In this document: in pieces, positions 1-5,616 of the stretch
Layout of the letters: every line of letters begins with the position of its first letter
How positions within the stretch are numbered: position 1 is the stretch's first letter
From: Gallionella sp.
GTDB lineage: Bacteria; Pseudomonadota; Gammaproteobacteria; Burkholderiales; Gallionellaceae
Direction of reading: 5' to 3'
Assembly: GCA_025362155.1 (NCBI GenBank)
Contig: JANYHX010000211.1
Span: 1-5,755, forward strand
DNA: 5,755 nt
Position numbers and translations under genes: made by a program
The notes under the pieces: model-generated
The model's input: the letters and a program-made list of their open reading frames with translations, nothing else
Databases searched by the model: none
Told to the model about the DNA's origin: nothing

Positions 1-2256
1 GGTCAACACGCTTTGCTGTTCATCTTCCGCGACCAACAAGGAGATGACCTGATTCTTGGCCGCAAGTTTCATACCTCGCACACCGCGTGAGGCACGGCCG
101 GTGGCACGCACATCGTTCTCGTCAAAGCGCACGGCTTTACCACCGTCGGAGAACAGCATCACATCATGTTTGCCGTCAGTGAGTGCGACGCCGACCAGGA
201 AATCACCTTCATCCAGGTTGATGGCGATGATGCCGCGTTTCATCGGACGGGAAAAATCGACCAGCGGGGTCTTCTTCACCGTACCGTTGGATGTTGCAAA
301 GAACACGAACTTGTCTTCGGAAAATTCCACTACCGGCAGGATCGCATTGATCTTTTCGCCCACTTCCAGTTGCAACAGGTTCACGATCGGGCGACCGCGC
401 GCGATGCGGCTGCCTTGCGGCACTTCATAGACCTTGAGCCAATGCACGCGACCCAGGTTCGAGAAACACAGGATGTGGTTGTGGGTATTGGCGATGAACA
501 GGTTGTCGATGAAATCATCGTCCTTGGTCGCCGCCGCCTGCTTGCCGCGTCCACCGCGCTTTTGTGCGCGATATTCATCCAGCGCCTGCGCCTTCATGTA
601 ACCGCTATGCGACAGGGTGACCACCACATCTTCCGGCGCGATCAGATCTTCCATGCTCATATCTTGCGTGTGCGTAATGATCTCGCTGCGGCGCTTGTCG
701 CCAAACTGCGCTTTCACCGCGACCAGCTCATCATGGATTATTTGCGTGACACGCTGCGGCTTGGCAAGGATGTCGAGCAGGTCGCTGATTTTGTCCATGA
801 CTTCGCGGTATTCGCCGACGATCTTGTCCTGCTCCAGACCGGTCAGGCGTTGCAGACGCAATTCCAGTATGGCCTGGGTTTGCGCATCGGACAAATGATA
901 GCCGCGGGTTTTGCCTTTTCCGACCAGACCGAATTCAGGCAGTAAACCTTCGGGGCGCGAGGCGTCGCTGACACGGCTCAACATGTCTTCAACCAGTGAC
1001 GAACGCCAGCTGCGCGCCATAATTTCGCGCTTGGCATCGGCGGGAGTCGGTGCGGCCTTGATTAACGCAATGATCTCGTCCACATTGGACAGCGCGACCG
1101 CCAGCCCTTCCAGAATATGGCCGCGTTCGCGCGCCTTGCGCAATTCAAACAGGGTGCGGCGCGTAACGACTTCGCGGCGATGGCGCAGGAATGCATCAAT
1201 CACCTGCTTGAGATTCAGCAGCCGCGGTTGGCCGTCAACGATGGCCACCATGTTGATGCCAAAGCTGTCCTGCAACTGGGTGTCTTTATAAAGCTTGTTG
1301 AGGATCACATCGGCGTTTTCGCCGCGCTTCAGCTCGATCACCGCACGCATGCCGGACTTATCGGATTCATCGCGGATTTCGGAAATACCTTCCAGGCGTT
1401 TCTCGCGCACCAGCTCGCCGATCTTGATCAGTAGATTGGCCTTGTTCACCTGATAGGGCAGCTCGTCAATGATGATGGCCTGACGACCGCCGCCCTTGTC
1501 CATATCCTCGAAATGGGTACGCCCGCGCATAATCACGCGCCCGCGCCCGGTGCGATAACCCTCCTTCACCCCGGCCAGGCCATAGATGAAACCTGCGGTC
1601 GGGAAATCCGGCGCGGGCACGTATTCAATCAATTGCTCAATGTCCAGATCGGGATTTTTCAGCAGCGCGAGGCAGGCATCTACCACCTCGTTCAAATTGT
1701 GCGGCGGAATATTGGTCGCCATGCCCACCGCAATGCCGGACGAACCATTCACCAGCAGATTGGGGAAGCGCGCCGGGAACACCAGCGGCTCGTGTTCGGA
1801 GCCATCATAGTTCGGCCCAAAATTGACCGTTTCCTTGTCTAGGTCGGCGATCAGTTCGTGCGCAATTTTGGACATGCGGATTTCGGTGTAACGCATCGCT
1901 GCCGCATTGTCGCCGTCCACCGAACCGAAGTTACCCTGTCCGTCCACCAGCGGATAACGCAGCGAAAAATTTTGCGCCATGCGCACAATGGTGTCATACA
2001 CCGCCGTATCGCCGTGTGGATGGTATTTACCGATCACATCGCCGACGATACGCGCGGATTTTTTATAAGCCTTGTTCCAGTCGTTGGACAGCTCGTGCAT
2101 CGCGAACAGCACACGCCTGTGCACCGGCTTCAGGCCGTCGCGCACATCAGGCAGCGCGCGCCCGACAATGACGCTCATTGCATAGTCCAGATAGGACTTG
2201 CGCATCTCCTCTTCAAGGCTTACGGGATGGGTTTCTTTGGCGAATTGTTGTTCCAT
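1..2256 (-). CDS. gyrA: DNA gyrase subunit A (partial, C-terminus beyond left edge)
   Basis: This is the breakage-reunion subunit of type IIA topoisomerase. With GyrB it forms the A2B2 enzyme that introduces negative supercoils using ATP. The reading frame is open from ATG at 2256 to the window edge (752 codons; family members are about 830-880 residues), so only the last part of the C-terminal beta-pinwheel is missing. Visible landmarks are the N-terminus MEQQFAKE, then [20 protein letters not shown], the quinolone-binding segment [10 protein letters not shown] (residues 79-88), and the catalytic tyrosine Y123 in AAAMRYTE (codon at 1888-1890). The GyrA box QKRGGRG at residues 565-571 (544-564) separates GyrA from ParC. 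The start is fixed by alignment to the familiar MxxFAKExxPxSLEEEM N-terminus. No Shine-Dalgarno lies at normal spacing. It is divergent from ubiG. The residue matching E. coli Ser83 is Thr84, which is the natural state in several proteobacteria. Confidence 0.98.
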   Translation of the reverse strand, partial: MEQQFAKETHPVSLEEEMRKSYLDYAMSVIVGRALPDVRDGLKPVHRRVLFAMHELSNDWNKAYKKSARIVGDVIGKYHPHGDTAVYDTIVRMAQNFSLRYPLVDGQGNFGSVDGDNAAAMRYTEIRMSKIAHELIADLDKETVNFGPNYDGSEHEPLVFPARFPNLLVNGSSGIAVGMATNIPPHNLNEVVDACLALLKNPDLDIEQLIEYVPAPDFPTAGFIYGLAGVKEGYRTGRGRVIMRGRTHFEDMDKGGGRQAIIIDELPYQVNKANLLIKIGELVREKRLEGISEIRDESDKSGMRAVIELKRGENADVILNKLYKDTQLQDSFGINMVAIVDGQPRLLNLKQVIDAFLRHRREVVTRRTLFELRKARERGHILEGLAVALSNVDEIIALIKAAPTPADAKREIMARSWRSSLVEDMLSRVSDASRPEGLLPEFGLVGKGKTRGYHLSDAQTQAILELRLQRLTGLEQDKIVGEYREVMDKISDLLDILAKPQRVTQIIHDELVAVKAQFGDKRRSEIITHTQDMSMEDLIAPEDVVVTLSHSGYMKAQALDEYRAQKRGGRGKQAAATKDDDFIDNLFIANTHNHILCFSNLGRVHWLKVYEVPQGSRIARGRPIVNLLQLEVGEKINAILPVVEFSEDKFVFFATSNGTVKKTPLVDFSRPMKRGIIAINLDEGDFLVGVALTDGKHDVMLFSDGGKAVRFDENDVRATGRASRGVRGMKLAAKNQVISLLVAEDEQQSVLT

Positions 2257-2273
2257 GAATTTAATCTGACCCC
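2257..2273 (-). repeat. Repeat-like motif directly upstream of gyrA start
   Basis: Read on the minus strand, the 17 bases before the gyrA ATG are GGGGTCAGATTAAATTC. This resembles, from memory, a family of dispersed GGGGTCAGA...AATT motifs found in many proteobacterial genomes, often near REP-associated (RAYT) transposase genes. It occupies the place where a Shine-Dalgarno should be; the only G-run (2270-2273) is 13 bases from the ATG. There is a single copy in this window, so its status as a repeat cannot be tested here. Confidence 0.3.
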
Positions 2274-2312
2274 AGCAAGTAAAGCATGCAAGCAGCGCAT
2301 GACAAAGCGCGC

Positions 2313-2321
2313 ATTTTAGCA
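2313..2321 (-). promoter_or_regulatory. Putative gyrA promoter, extended -10
   Basis: On the minus strand, TGC is followed directly by TAAAAT (2313-2318), an extended -10 (TGn plus hexamer) about 57 bases before the gyrA ATG. No good -35 hexamer is seen at 16-18 bases. The bases just downstream of the -10 are GCGCGC. A GC-rich discriminator like this is known from promoters that respond to DNA supercoiling, including gyrase promoters. The assignment is by motif only. Confidence 0.5.
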
Positions 2322-2363
2322 CAGCACCGCCACCCTGAACTAACCCGTTCATGTCAGGAGCAT

Positions 2364-2392
2364 TTGGCTAGCGCATTGATTTTTGTTACAGT
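2364..2392 (+). promoter_or_regulatory. Putative ubiG promoter
   Basis: TTGGCT (2364-2369) and TACAGT (2387-2392) are separated by exactly 17 bases, and the -10 is preceded by TGT (extended -10). A start site near 2399 would give a leader of about 20 bases carrying the AAGGG ribosome site at 2406-2410. Both hexamers deviate from consensus, so this is a motif-based prediction. Confidence 0.5.
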
Positions 2393-2405
2393 CGCCCACT
2401 CATAA

Positions 2406-2410
2406 AAGGG
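2406..2410 (+). promoter_or_regulatory. Ribosome binding site deciding ubiG start
   Basis: AAGGG lies 8 bases before ATG 2419. This supports that start over the in-frame upstream TTG at 2383, which has no comparable site and would overlap the predicted -10. Confidence 0.7.
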
Positions 2411-2418
2411 CTAACTCC

Positions 2419-3114
2419 ATGACCAACGCCGACCCCATCGAACTGGAAAAATTCTCGCAGCTGGCCCACAAATGGTGGGATCCGCACAGCGAATTCAAGC
2501 CGCTGCACGATATCAACCCGCTGCGCCTGGGTTATATCGATCGCCACGCCAGTCTGCCCGGCAAGACCGTGCTGGATGTCGGCTGCGGCGGCGGCATTTT
2601 GTCGGAAAGCATGGCGGGACTGGGCGCCCATGTCACGGCTATAGACCTGTCCGACAAAGCCCTGCAAGTTGCCCGGCTACATTTGCTGGAAAGCGGCAAA
2701 CAGGTCAGTTACCGCAAAATCGCCGTAGAAGACCTGGCGATTGAGCAGCCCGCTCATTACGATGTAGTCACCTGTCTGGAATTACTCGAACATGTGCCCG
2801 ATCCGCAAAGCGTCATCACGGCTTGTGCCAAGCTGGTCAAGCCGGGCGGCTGGATATTTTTCTCAACCCTCAACCGCAATCCGAAATCGTATTTGCTAGC
2901 CATCCTCGGCGCGGAATATGTGCTGAACCTGCTGCCGCGCGGCACGCATGATTACGCCAAGTTCATCAAGCCGTCCGAACTGGCACAATTCTGCCGCAAT
3001 GCCGGGCTGAGTCTTGCTGACCTGACCGGCATGACTTACAACCCGCTCAGTAAAGTCTATTCGCTAGGCAAGGACACAGATGTGAACTACATGATTGCTT
3101 GTCGGCTTGATTGA
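2419..3114 (+). CDS. ubiG: Ubiquinone biosynthesis O-methyltransferase UbiG
   Basis: This 231-residue SAM-dependent methyltransferase catalyses both O-methylations in ubiquinone (coenzyme Q8) synthesis: of the 2-polyprenyl-6-hydroxyphenol intermediate and of demethylubiquinol. The protein begins [12 protein letters not shown] and then [12 protein letters not shown] and INPLRLGYI, the UbiG signature N-terminus. SAM motif I is VLDVGCGGG (residues 51-59), the ribose-binding acidic residue is D76, and the motif II region is [11 protein letters not shown] (119-129). The GGTHD-like stretch [14 protein letters not shown] (172-185) lies in the UbiG-specific insertion that in E. coli UbiG contacts membrane lipids. 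Length and domain order match intact family members (E. coli about 240 residues). It is transcribed divergently from gyrA. In related bacteria gph usually follows directly, from memory. Here a vapBC operon starts about 65 bases after the stop, and no hairpin terminator is visible in between. Confidence 0.98.
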   Translation: MTNADPIELEKFSQLAHKWWDPHSEFKPLHDINPLRLGYIDRHASLPGKTVLDVGCGGGILSESMAGLGAHVTAIDLSDKALQVARLHLLESGKQVSYRKIAVEDLAIEQPAHYDVVTCLELLEHVPDPQSVITACAKLVKPGGWIFFSTLNRNPKSYLLAILGAEYVLNLLPRGTHDYAKFIKPSELAQFCRNAGLSLADLTGMTYNPLSKVYSLGKDTDVNYMIACRLD

Positions 3115-3124
3115 CGCAGATTGC

Positions 3125-3152
3125 TTGCATAAATCTTGTTAATGTATATACT
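3125..3152 (+). promoter_or_regulatory. Putative vapBC promoter
   Basis: TTGCAT (3125-3130) and TATACT (3147-3152) are spaced by 16 bases, close to sigma-70 consensus, and begin 10 bases after the ubiG stop. The -10 overlaps the palindrome at 3144-3160, the expected arrangement for an autorepressed toxin-antitoxin operon. A second hexamer, TATAGT (3153-3158), could serve as an alternative -10. Confidence 0.65.
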
Positions 3153-3160
3153 TATAGTAT
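3144..3160. promoter_or_regulatory. Putative VapB/VapBC operator palindrome
   Basis: Two overlapping dyads lie over the -10: the 8-base palindrome GTATATAC (3144-3151) and the inverted repeat ATACT-TAT-AGTAT (3148-3160, 5-base arms). VapB-type AbrB-fold antitoxins bind such short A/T-rich palindromes in their own promoter, with VapC as co-repressor. Binding here is inferred from position and symmetry. Confidence 0.5.
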
Positions 3161-3168
3161 CAACATAC

Positions 3169-3173
3169 AGGAG
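3169..3173 (+). promoter_or_regulatory. Ribosome binding site deciding vapB start
   Basis: AGGAG lies 6 bases before ATG 3180, a strong site. It rules out the in-frame TTG at 3111, which lies inside the end of ubiG and upstream of the predicted promoter. Confidence 0.85.
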
Positions 3174-3179
3174 TCAATC

Positions 3180-3407
3180 ATGCGCACAGCTAAAGTATTC
3201 AGAAGCGGCAATTCGCAGGCTGTAAGAATTCCGGTCGAATTCCAGTTCGATACCGATGAAGTGGAAATTTTTCGGCGCGAGAATGAATTGGTATTGCGCA
3301 AAAAAGCCCAATCGCTGGAACAAGCCTTTCATCTGCTTGGTTCACTGCCTGCTGATTTCATGACGGAGCGAAAAGACGACCTGCCGCAAGAGCGCGCTGG
3401 ACTGTAA
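3180..3407 (+). CDS. vapB: VapB-type antitoxin (AbrB/SpoVT swapped-hairpin fold)
   Basis: This 75-residue antitoxin should neutralise the VapC RNase encoded 4 bases downstream and repress the shared promoter. Residues 1-45 (MRTAKVFRSGNSQAVRIPVE, then acidic and basic beta segments through LVLRKKA) carry the SGNSQAVRIP DNA-binding hairpin of MazE/VapB/AbrB-like proteins. The C-terminal part (about 46-75, with LPADFMTERKDD and QERAGL) resembles the toxin-wrapping tail of enterobacterial plasmid VapB (MvpA-like), which also has a DFM...R...QER pattern. The strong AGGAG site sets the start. This stretch is more A/T-rich than the flanking core genes, suggesting acquisition. The family call rests on motif recognition. 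MazE is the nearest alternative, but the PIN-domain partner favours VapB. Confidence 0.93.
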   Translation: MRTAKVFRSGNSQAVRIPVEFQFDTDEVEIFRRENELVLRKKAQSLEQAFHLLGSLPADFMTERKDDLPQERAGL

Positions 3408-3411
3408 AGCC

Positions 3412-3816
3412 ATGCCGCGCTATATGCTTGATACCAACATCTGCATATACATCAAGAATCATCGCCCAGCCGAAGTGCTGGCGCGGTTTTCCCAACTACC
3501 CCCTGGCACGGTCGCAATGTCCGCCATCACATATGGAGAGCTATGTTTTGGCGCGGAGAAAAGTTCCAAACCAAAAGAATCACGGCATATTTTGCAGCAA
3601 CTGATCGAATTAATCCCGGTATTGCCGCTGGATGAGACTGCTTCCATTCACTATGGGAAAATCCGCCATTATCTCCAGTCCCACGGTAAACCTATCGGTA
3701 ATAATGATTTGTGGATAGCCGCACATGCCTTGGCCAGCAAGATCATCCTCGTCACCAACAATGTAATGGAATTTAAACGTGTGCCGGGATTAAAAATTGA
3801 AAATTGGGTTGCCTGA
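3412..3816 (+). CDS. vapC: VapC toxin, PIN-domain endoribonuclease
   Basis: This is a 134-residue Mg2+-dependent RNase toxin. VapC toxins of the enterobacterial type cleave the anticodon stem-loop of initiator tRNA; the target here is inferred only from resemblance. PIN motifs are in order: MLDTN with D7, the SAITYGEL segment with E43, and GNNDLWIAAHA with D99. VTNN follows at 114-117, where the fourth position is Asn, as I recall from Shigella/Salmonella VapC. The C-terminal pattern VTNNxxEFxRxPGLxIENW also matches that subgroup. Length is normal (about 130-135), so the toxin looks intact. It starts 4 bases after the vapB stop with no strong ribosome site of its own, consistent with translational coupling that keeps antitoxin in excess. 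It makes a complete TA module with vapB, sitting between the housekeeping genes ubiG and gph. Confidence 0.95.
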   Translation: MPRYMLDTNICIYIKNHRPAEVLARFSQLPPGTVAMSAITYGELCFGAEKSSKPKESRHILQQLIELIPVLPLDETASIHYGKIRHYLQSHGKPIGNNDLWIAAHALASKIILVTNNVMEFKRVPGLKIENWVA

Positions 3817-3844
3817 GGGTGAATGGCATAAAAGAAATGCAAAG

Positions 3845-3865
3845 ATAATTCGATTTTTAAATTAT
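3845..3865. repeat. A/T-rich inverted repeat before the peptidase remnant
   Basis: ATAATT (3845-3850) is mirrored by AATTAT (3860-3865) across a 9-base loop, ending one base before the GGGG of the likely ribosome site (3866-3870). It is in the 58-base gap between the vapC stop and the next start. It could be chance in A/T-rich DNA or a weak mRNA structure. It is not a convincing terminator, because the arms are all A/T and no U-run follows. Confidence 0.25.
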
Positions 3866-3874
3866 GGGGACGTC

Positions 3875-4884
3875 ATGAAGGTAAGTATTGCTATTGCATT
3901 GATGGGTATTATGGGGATTGGTGTGGGTGCAATAGCGGAAAACATTTCGAGCATGGCCCCTTTAATTCCCCTTACAGGAGACGAACTCATGTTTATCATG
4001 GATGTGCCAGTTGTACCGGCGCAGGATACCCCTATTGTGTTGGCGCAGGTCTCCACCTCAGGCACAGCCGCCACCCCGCAACCCGATTTCATTCTGAAAG
4101 ACTGTCAGCAAACCCCAAGTACTGGCCCTTCTTGGTCTGCGGGGCGTGGGGTTGATCCGGCAGGTATGCTCAGTATCTACATGCAGAACAAATACAATCG
4201 GCCTGTCGAATTTTCTGCCGTCAAAAACGTTACTCTGCTCGAAGACACTACGGTGGGGAAAATCACTTCGGTCATTGATAACACGGGCCGTTCCTGGTAT
4301 CGCTACGACCCCCCCCCGGATACCAGGGTAACGTCCAAGCCACATTTATGGCCGAGTACCAAGGCAAGCGCTACAAGATCGTGGTGAATATTGTTGTATC
4401 CCCTACAGTCGGCGAAAGCCCGTTGATGGAAGGGCAGCAGCCAGTGTGCCCCCCACCCAAACTCATCAAGGTCAACGGCAAGCCAGTGTCTGGCTCTTTG
4501 GGTTTCGACTACAGCGATAGCCTAGCCTCGACACTCAACACCGGTATCCTGAGCAGCCTCTCTGTCGATCCATCAATCGTCATGCTCAACATCGCCGACC
4601 TCCCTGGTGGCGCAGTCGGCCAAACCGTAGGCACCACCATCACCCTTGATGACAATGCCGCAGGCTATGGCTGGTTCATCGACCCCACGCCAAGTGACAA
4701 CAGCGAATTCCTCCCCACCTCCAACCCCAATGAATGGGTAGCCAAAGCAGGCAGTGATGCGGCAGGCAAAATGGACATGCTCAGCGTATTACTACATGAA
4801 TACGGCCATGCCCTCGGGATTGGACATGCCATTATTCGGGCTGAGCCTGTCGAAGCCTGTCCTAAACAAAGTTATAGAACATGA
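3875..4884 (+). pseudogene. Secreted zincin-like metallopeptidase module, frameshifted and truncated
   Basis: The first reading frame runs from ATG 3875 (GGGGA 4 bases upstream) to a stop at 4387 (170 residues). From the C-run at 4309-4317 the sensible sequence continues in another frame to TGA 4882-4884. One extra C would join them into 336 residues, giving RYDPPPGYQGNVQATFMAEY. The N-terminus MKVSIAIALMGIMGIGVGAIA looks like a signal peptide. The middle (NVTLLEDTTVGKITSVIDN ... KRYKIVVNIVVS) looks like a beta-sandwich, Ig/cadherin-like module. Near the end KMDMLSVLLHEYGHALGIGH contains the full HExxHxxGxxH zinc site (codons 4795-4827), as in M10 metzincins. One codon after the third His the frame enters a REP-like repeat, so the Met-turn and everything beyond are gone. 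I recall this peptidase module from very large repetitive surface proteins of betaproteobacteria. As it stands it is probably non-functional. The exact family is uncertain. Confidence 0.75.
4309..4317 (+). repeat. Homopolymeric C9 tract at the frameshift
   Basis: There are nine consecutive C within the peptidase remnant, exactly where reading switches from the first to the second frame. Ten C (or seven) would restore one continuous frame. Such tracts are prone to replication slippage, to transcriptional slippage and to sequencing miscounts. Confidence 0.9.
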
Positions 4885-4917
4885 CCATTCACCTTTTAAC
4901 AAGCTCAAGGCGAACGG
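4835..4917. repeat. Pair of inverted REP-like dispersed repeats at the peptidase/gph junction
   Basis: The left copy (4835-4857) contains GGGCTGAGCCTGTCGAAG. The right copy (4892-4917) is inverted and diverged, with AACAAGCTCAAGGCGAACGG. Pairing between copies includes TTCG/CGAA (4835-4838 with 4911-4914), TGAGC/GCTCA (4842-4846 with 4903-4907) and TGT/ACA. The left copy also has its own dyad (TTCG...CGAA around GCTGAGC). The motif matches, from memory, the very common TTCG..CTGAGC.TGTCGAAG repeat scattered in proteobacterial genomes, usually between genes and often as head-to-head pairs. Here it ends the peptidase frame and supplies early codons of gph. Confidence 0.7.
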
Positions 4918-5573
4918 ATTCGATTAAAGCTGTTCTGCTCGACCTCGACGGCACCTTCGCCGACACCGCGCCCGATCTTGCCGCCGCGTTGAATCATACT
5001 CGCGCCACGCGCCACCTGCCGCCGCTGCCCCTGGCAGTGCTGCGCCCGCAGGCCTCGCATGGCTCGCGCGGCCTGCTCAAGATCGGTTTCGGCATTGAGC
5101 CGGGCCACCCCGATTACGACACGTTGCGCGACATTTTTCTCGACTATTATGCAAACAACATCTGCGTGCAGACAAAATTGTTCGGCGATACGGCAAGGCT
5201 TGTTGACGAACTGGAACAGCGCGGCATCAAGTGGGGCATCGTCACCAACAAACCGCACCGCTTTACCGTGCCGCTGATGCAGGCGCTGGGTTATGCCGAA
5301 CGCGCTGCCTGTTTGATCAGCGGTGACACCTGTACCCATGGCAAGCCGCACCCGGAGCCGCTGCTTAAAGCCTGCGAGATCATCGGCGTTGCTCCCGCCC
5401 AGTGTCTGTATCTCGGCGATGACCTGCGCGACATGCAGGCCGCCAACGCCGCCGGTATGCGCGGCATCATCGCCAATTACGGTTATGTCGGCGATGATGC
5501 CTCTGTCGAAAGCTGGAATGCATACGCCAGCGTGGATAAACCCACTGAACTTCTGAGCTTAATCACCCTCTGA
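4881..5573 (+). CDS. gph: Phosphoglycolate phosphatase (HAD superfamily)
   Basis: This HAD hydrolase is predicted to dephosphorylate 2-phosphoglycolate, produced by DNA end repair and by RuBisCO oxygenation. In 230 residues the HAD motifs are complete: motif I LLDLDGT with nucleophile D21 and D23, motif II IVTNKP with T122, motif III GKPHPEP with K155, and motif IV YLGDDLRDMQAAN with D180/D181. The cap segment LRPQASHGSRGLL (54-66) is typical of Gph. The start is uncertain. ATG 4881 overlaps the upstream stop as ATGA but has no clear ribosome site, and residues 4-12 are encoded in the REP-like repeat. Conserved sequence begins only at IKAVLLDLDGT (residue 15), so the native N-terminus may have been replaced. 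MupP (MurNAc-6-phosphate phosphatase) and related HAD enzymes are alternatives, but the neighbourhood (ubiG upstream) favours gph. Confidence 0.9.
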   Translation: MTIHLLTSSRRTDSIKAVLLDLDGTFADTAPDLAAALNHTRATRHLPPLPLAVLRPQASHGSRGLLKIGFGIEPGHPDYDTLRDIFLDYYANNICVQTKLFGDTARLVDELEQRGIKWGIVTNKPHRFTVPLMQALGYAERAACLISGDTCTHGKPHPEPLLKACEIIGVAPAQCLYLGDDLRDMQAANAAGMRGIIANYGYVGDDASVESWNAYASVDKPTELLSLITL

Positions 5574-5586
5574 AACCTGCTACAAT
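5559..5586 (+). promoter_or_regulatory. Putative ssrA promoter
   Basis: TACAAT (5581-5586) is preceded by TGC (5578-5580), an extended -10. The best -35 is poor (TTAATC, 5559-5564, 16-base spacing). A start near 5593 would give a precursor about 24 bases longer than the mature 5' end at 5617, to be trimmed by RNase P. It overlaps the last codons and stop of gph. Confidence 0.55.
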
Positions 5587-5603
5587 CCGCACTGTTTTGT
5601 AGC
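5579..5603. repeat. Inverted repeat over the ssrA -10, with tandem TGTAGC
   Basis: GCTACAA (5579-5585) and TTGTAGC (5597-5603) are perfect 7-base inverted arms with an 11-base loop. TGTAGC is then repeated directly at 5604-5609. No U-tract follows, so this is a poor intrinsic terminator for gph. It could be an operator or a chance dyad. Confidence 0.45.
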
Positions 5604-5616
5604 TGTAGCATTACCC

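Noticed and set aside
166..945. A 259-codon plus-strand open frame opposite gyrA
   Set aside because: It lies wholly antisense to the well-conserved gyrA coding sequence, and its protein is His/Gln/Arg-rich with no recognisable motif. It is a shadow of the gyrA codon pattern, as are the other plus-strand frames within 56-2319.
2383..2418. An upstream TTG start that would lengthen UbiG by 12 residues
   Set aside because: There is no ribosome site, it overlaps the predicted -10, and the extra residues do not look like UbiG. ATG 2419 has AAGGG at good spacing.
3111..3179. An upstream TTG start that would lengthen the antitoxin by 23 residues
   Set aside because: It overlaps the ubiG stop, contains the promoter and operator, and ATG 3180 has a strong AGGAG site. 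VapB proteins start at MRTAKVF-like sequence.
3180..3816. A MazEF module
   Set aside because: The antitoxin hairpin is shared by MazE and VapB, but the toxin has PIN-domain motifs (D7, E43, D99, VTNN), not the MazF fold.
3797..3874. An upstream start within vapC for the peptidase remnant
   Set aside because: It overlaps the vapC end and would place a charged 26-residue stretch in front of a clear signal-peptide-like start at 3875.
4058..4345. A 95-codon minus-strand frame opposite the peptidase remnant
   Set aside because: There is no ribosome site and no recognisable motif. The plus strand carries clear protein family signals through the same stretch.
4905..5351. A 148-codon minus-strand frame opposite gph
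   Set aside because: It is antisense to the conserved HAD motifs of gph and its composition looks like a shadow frame.
5574..5616. An intrinsic terminator for gph
   Set aside because: The 7-base dyad here is not followed by a U-run and overlaps the ssrA promoter, so it does not look like a terminator.
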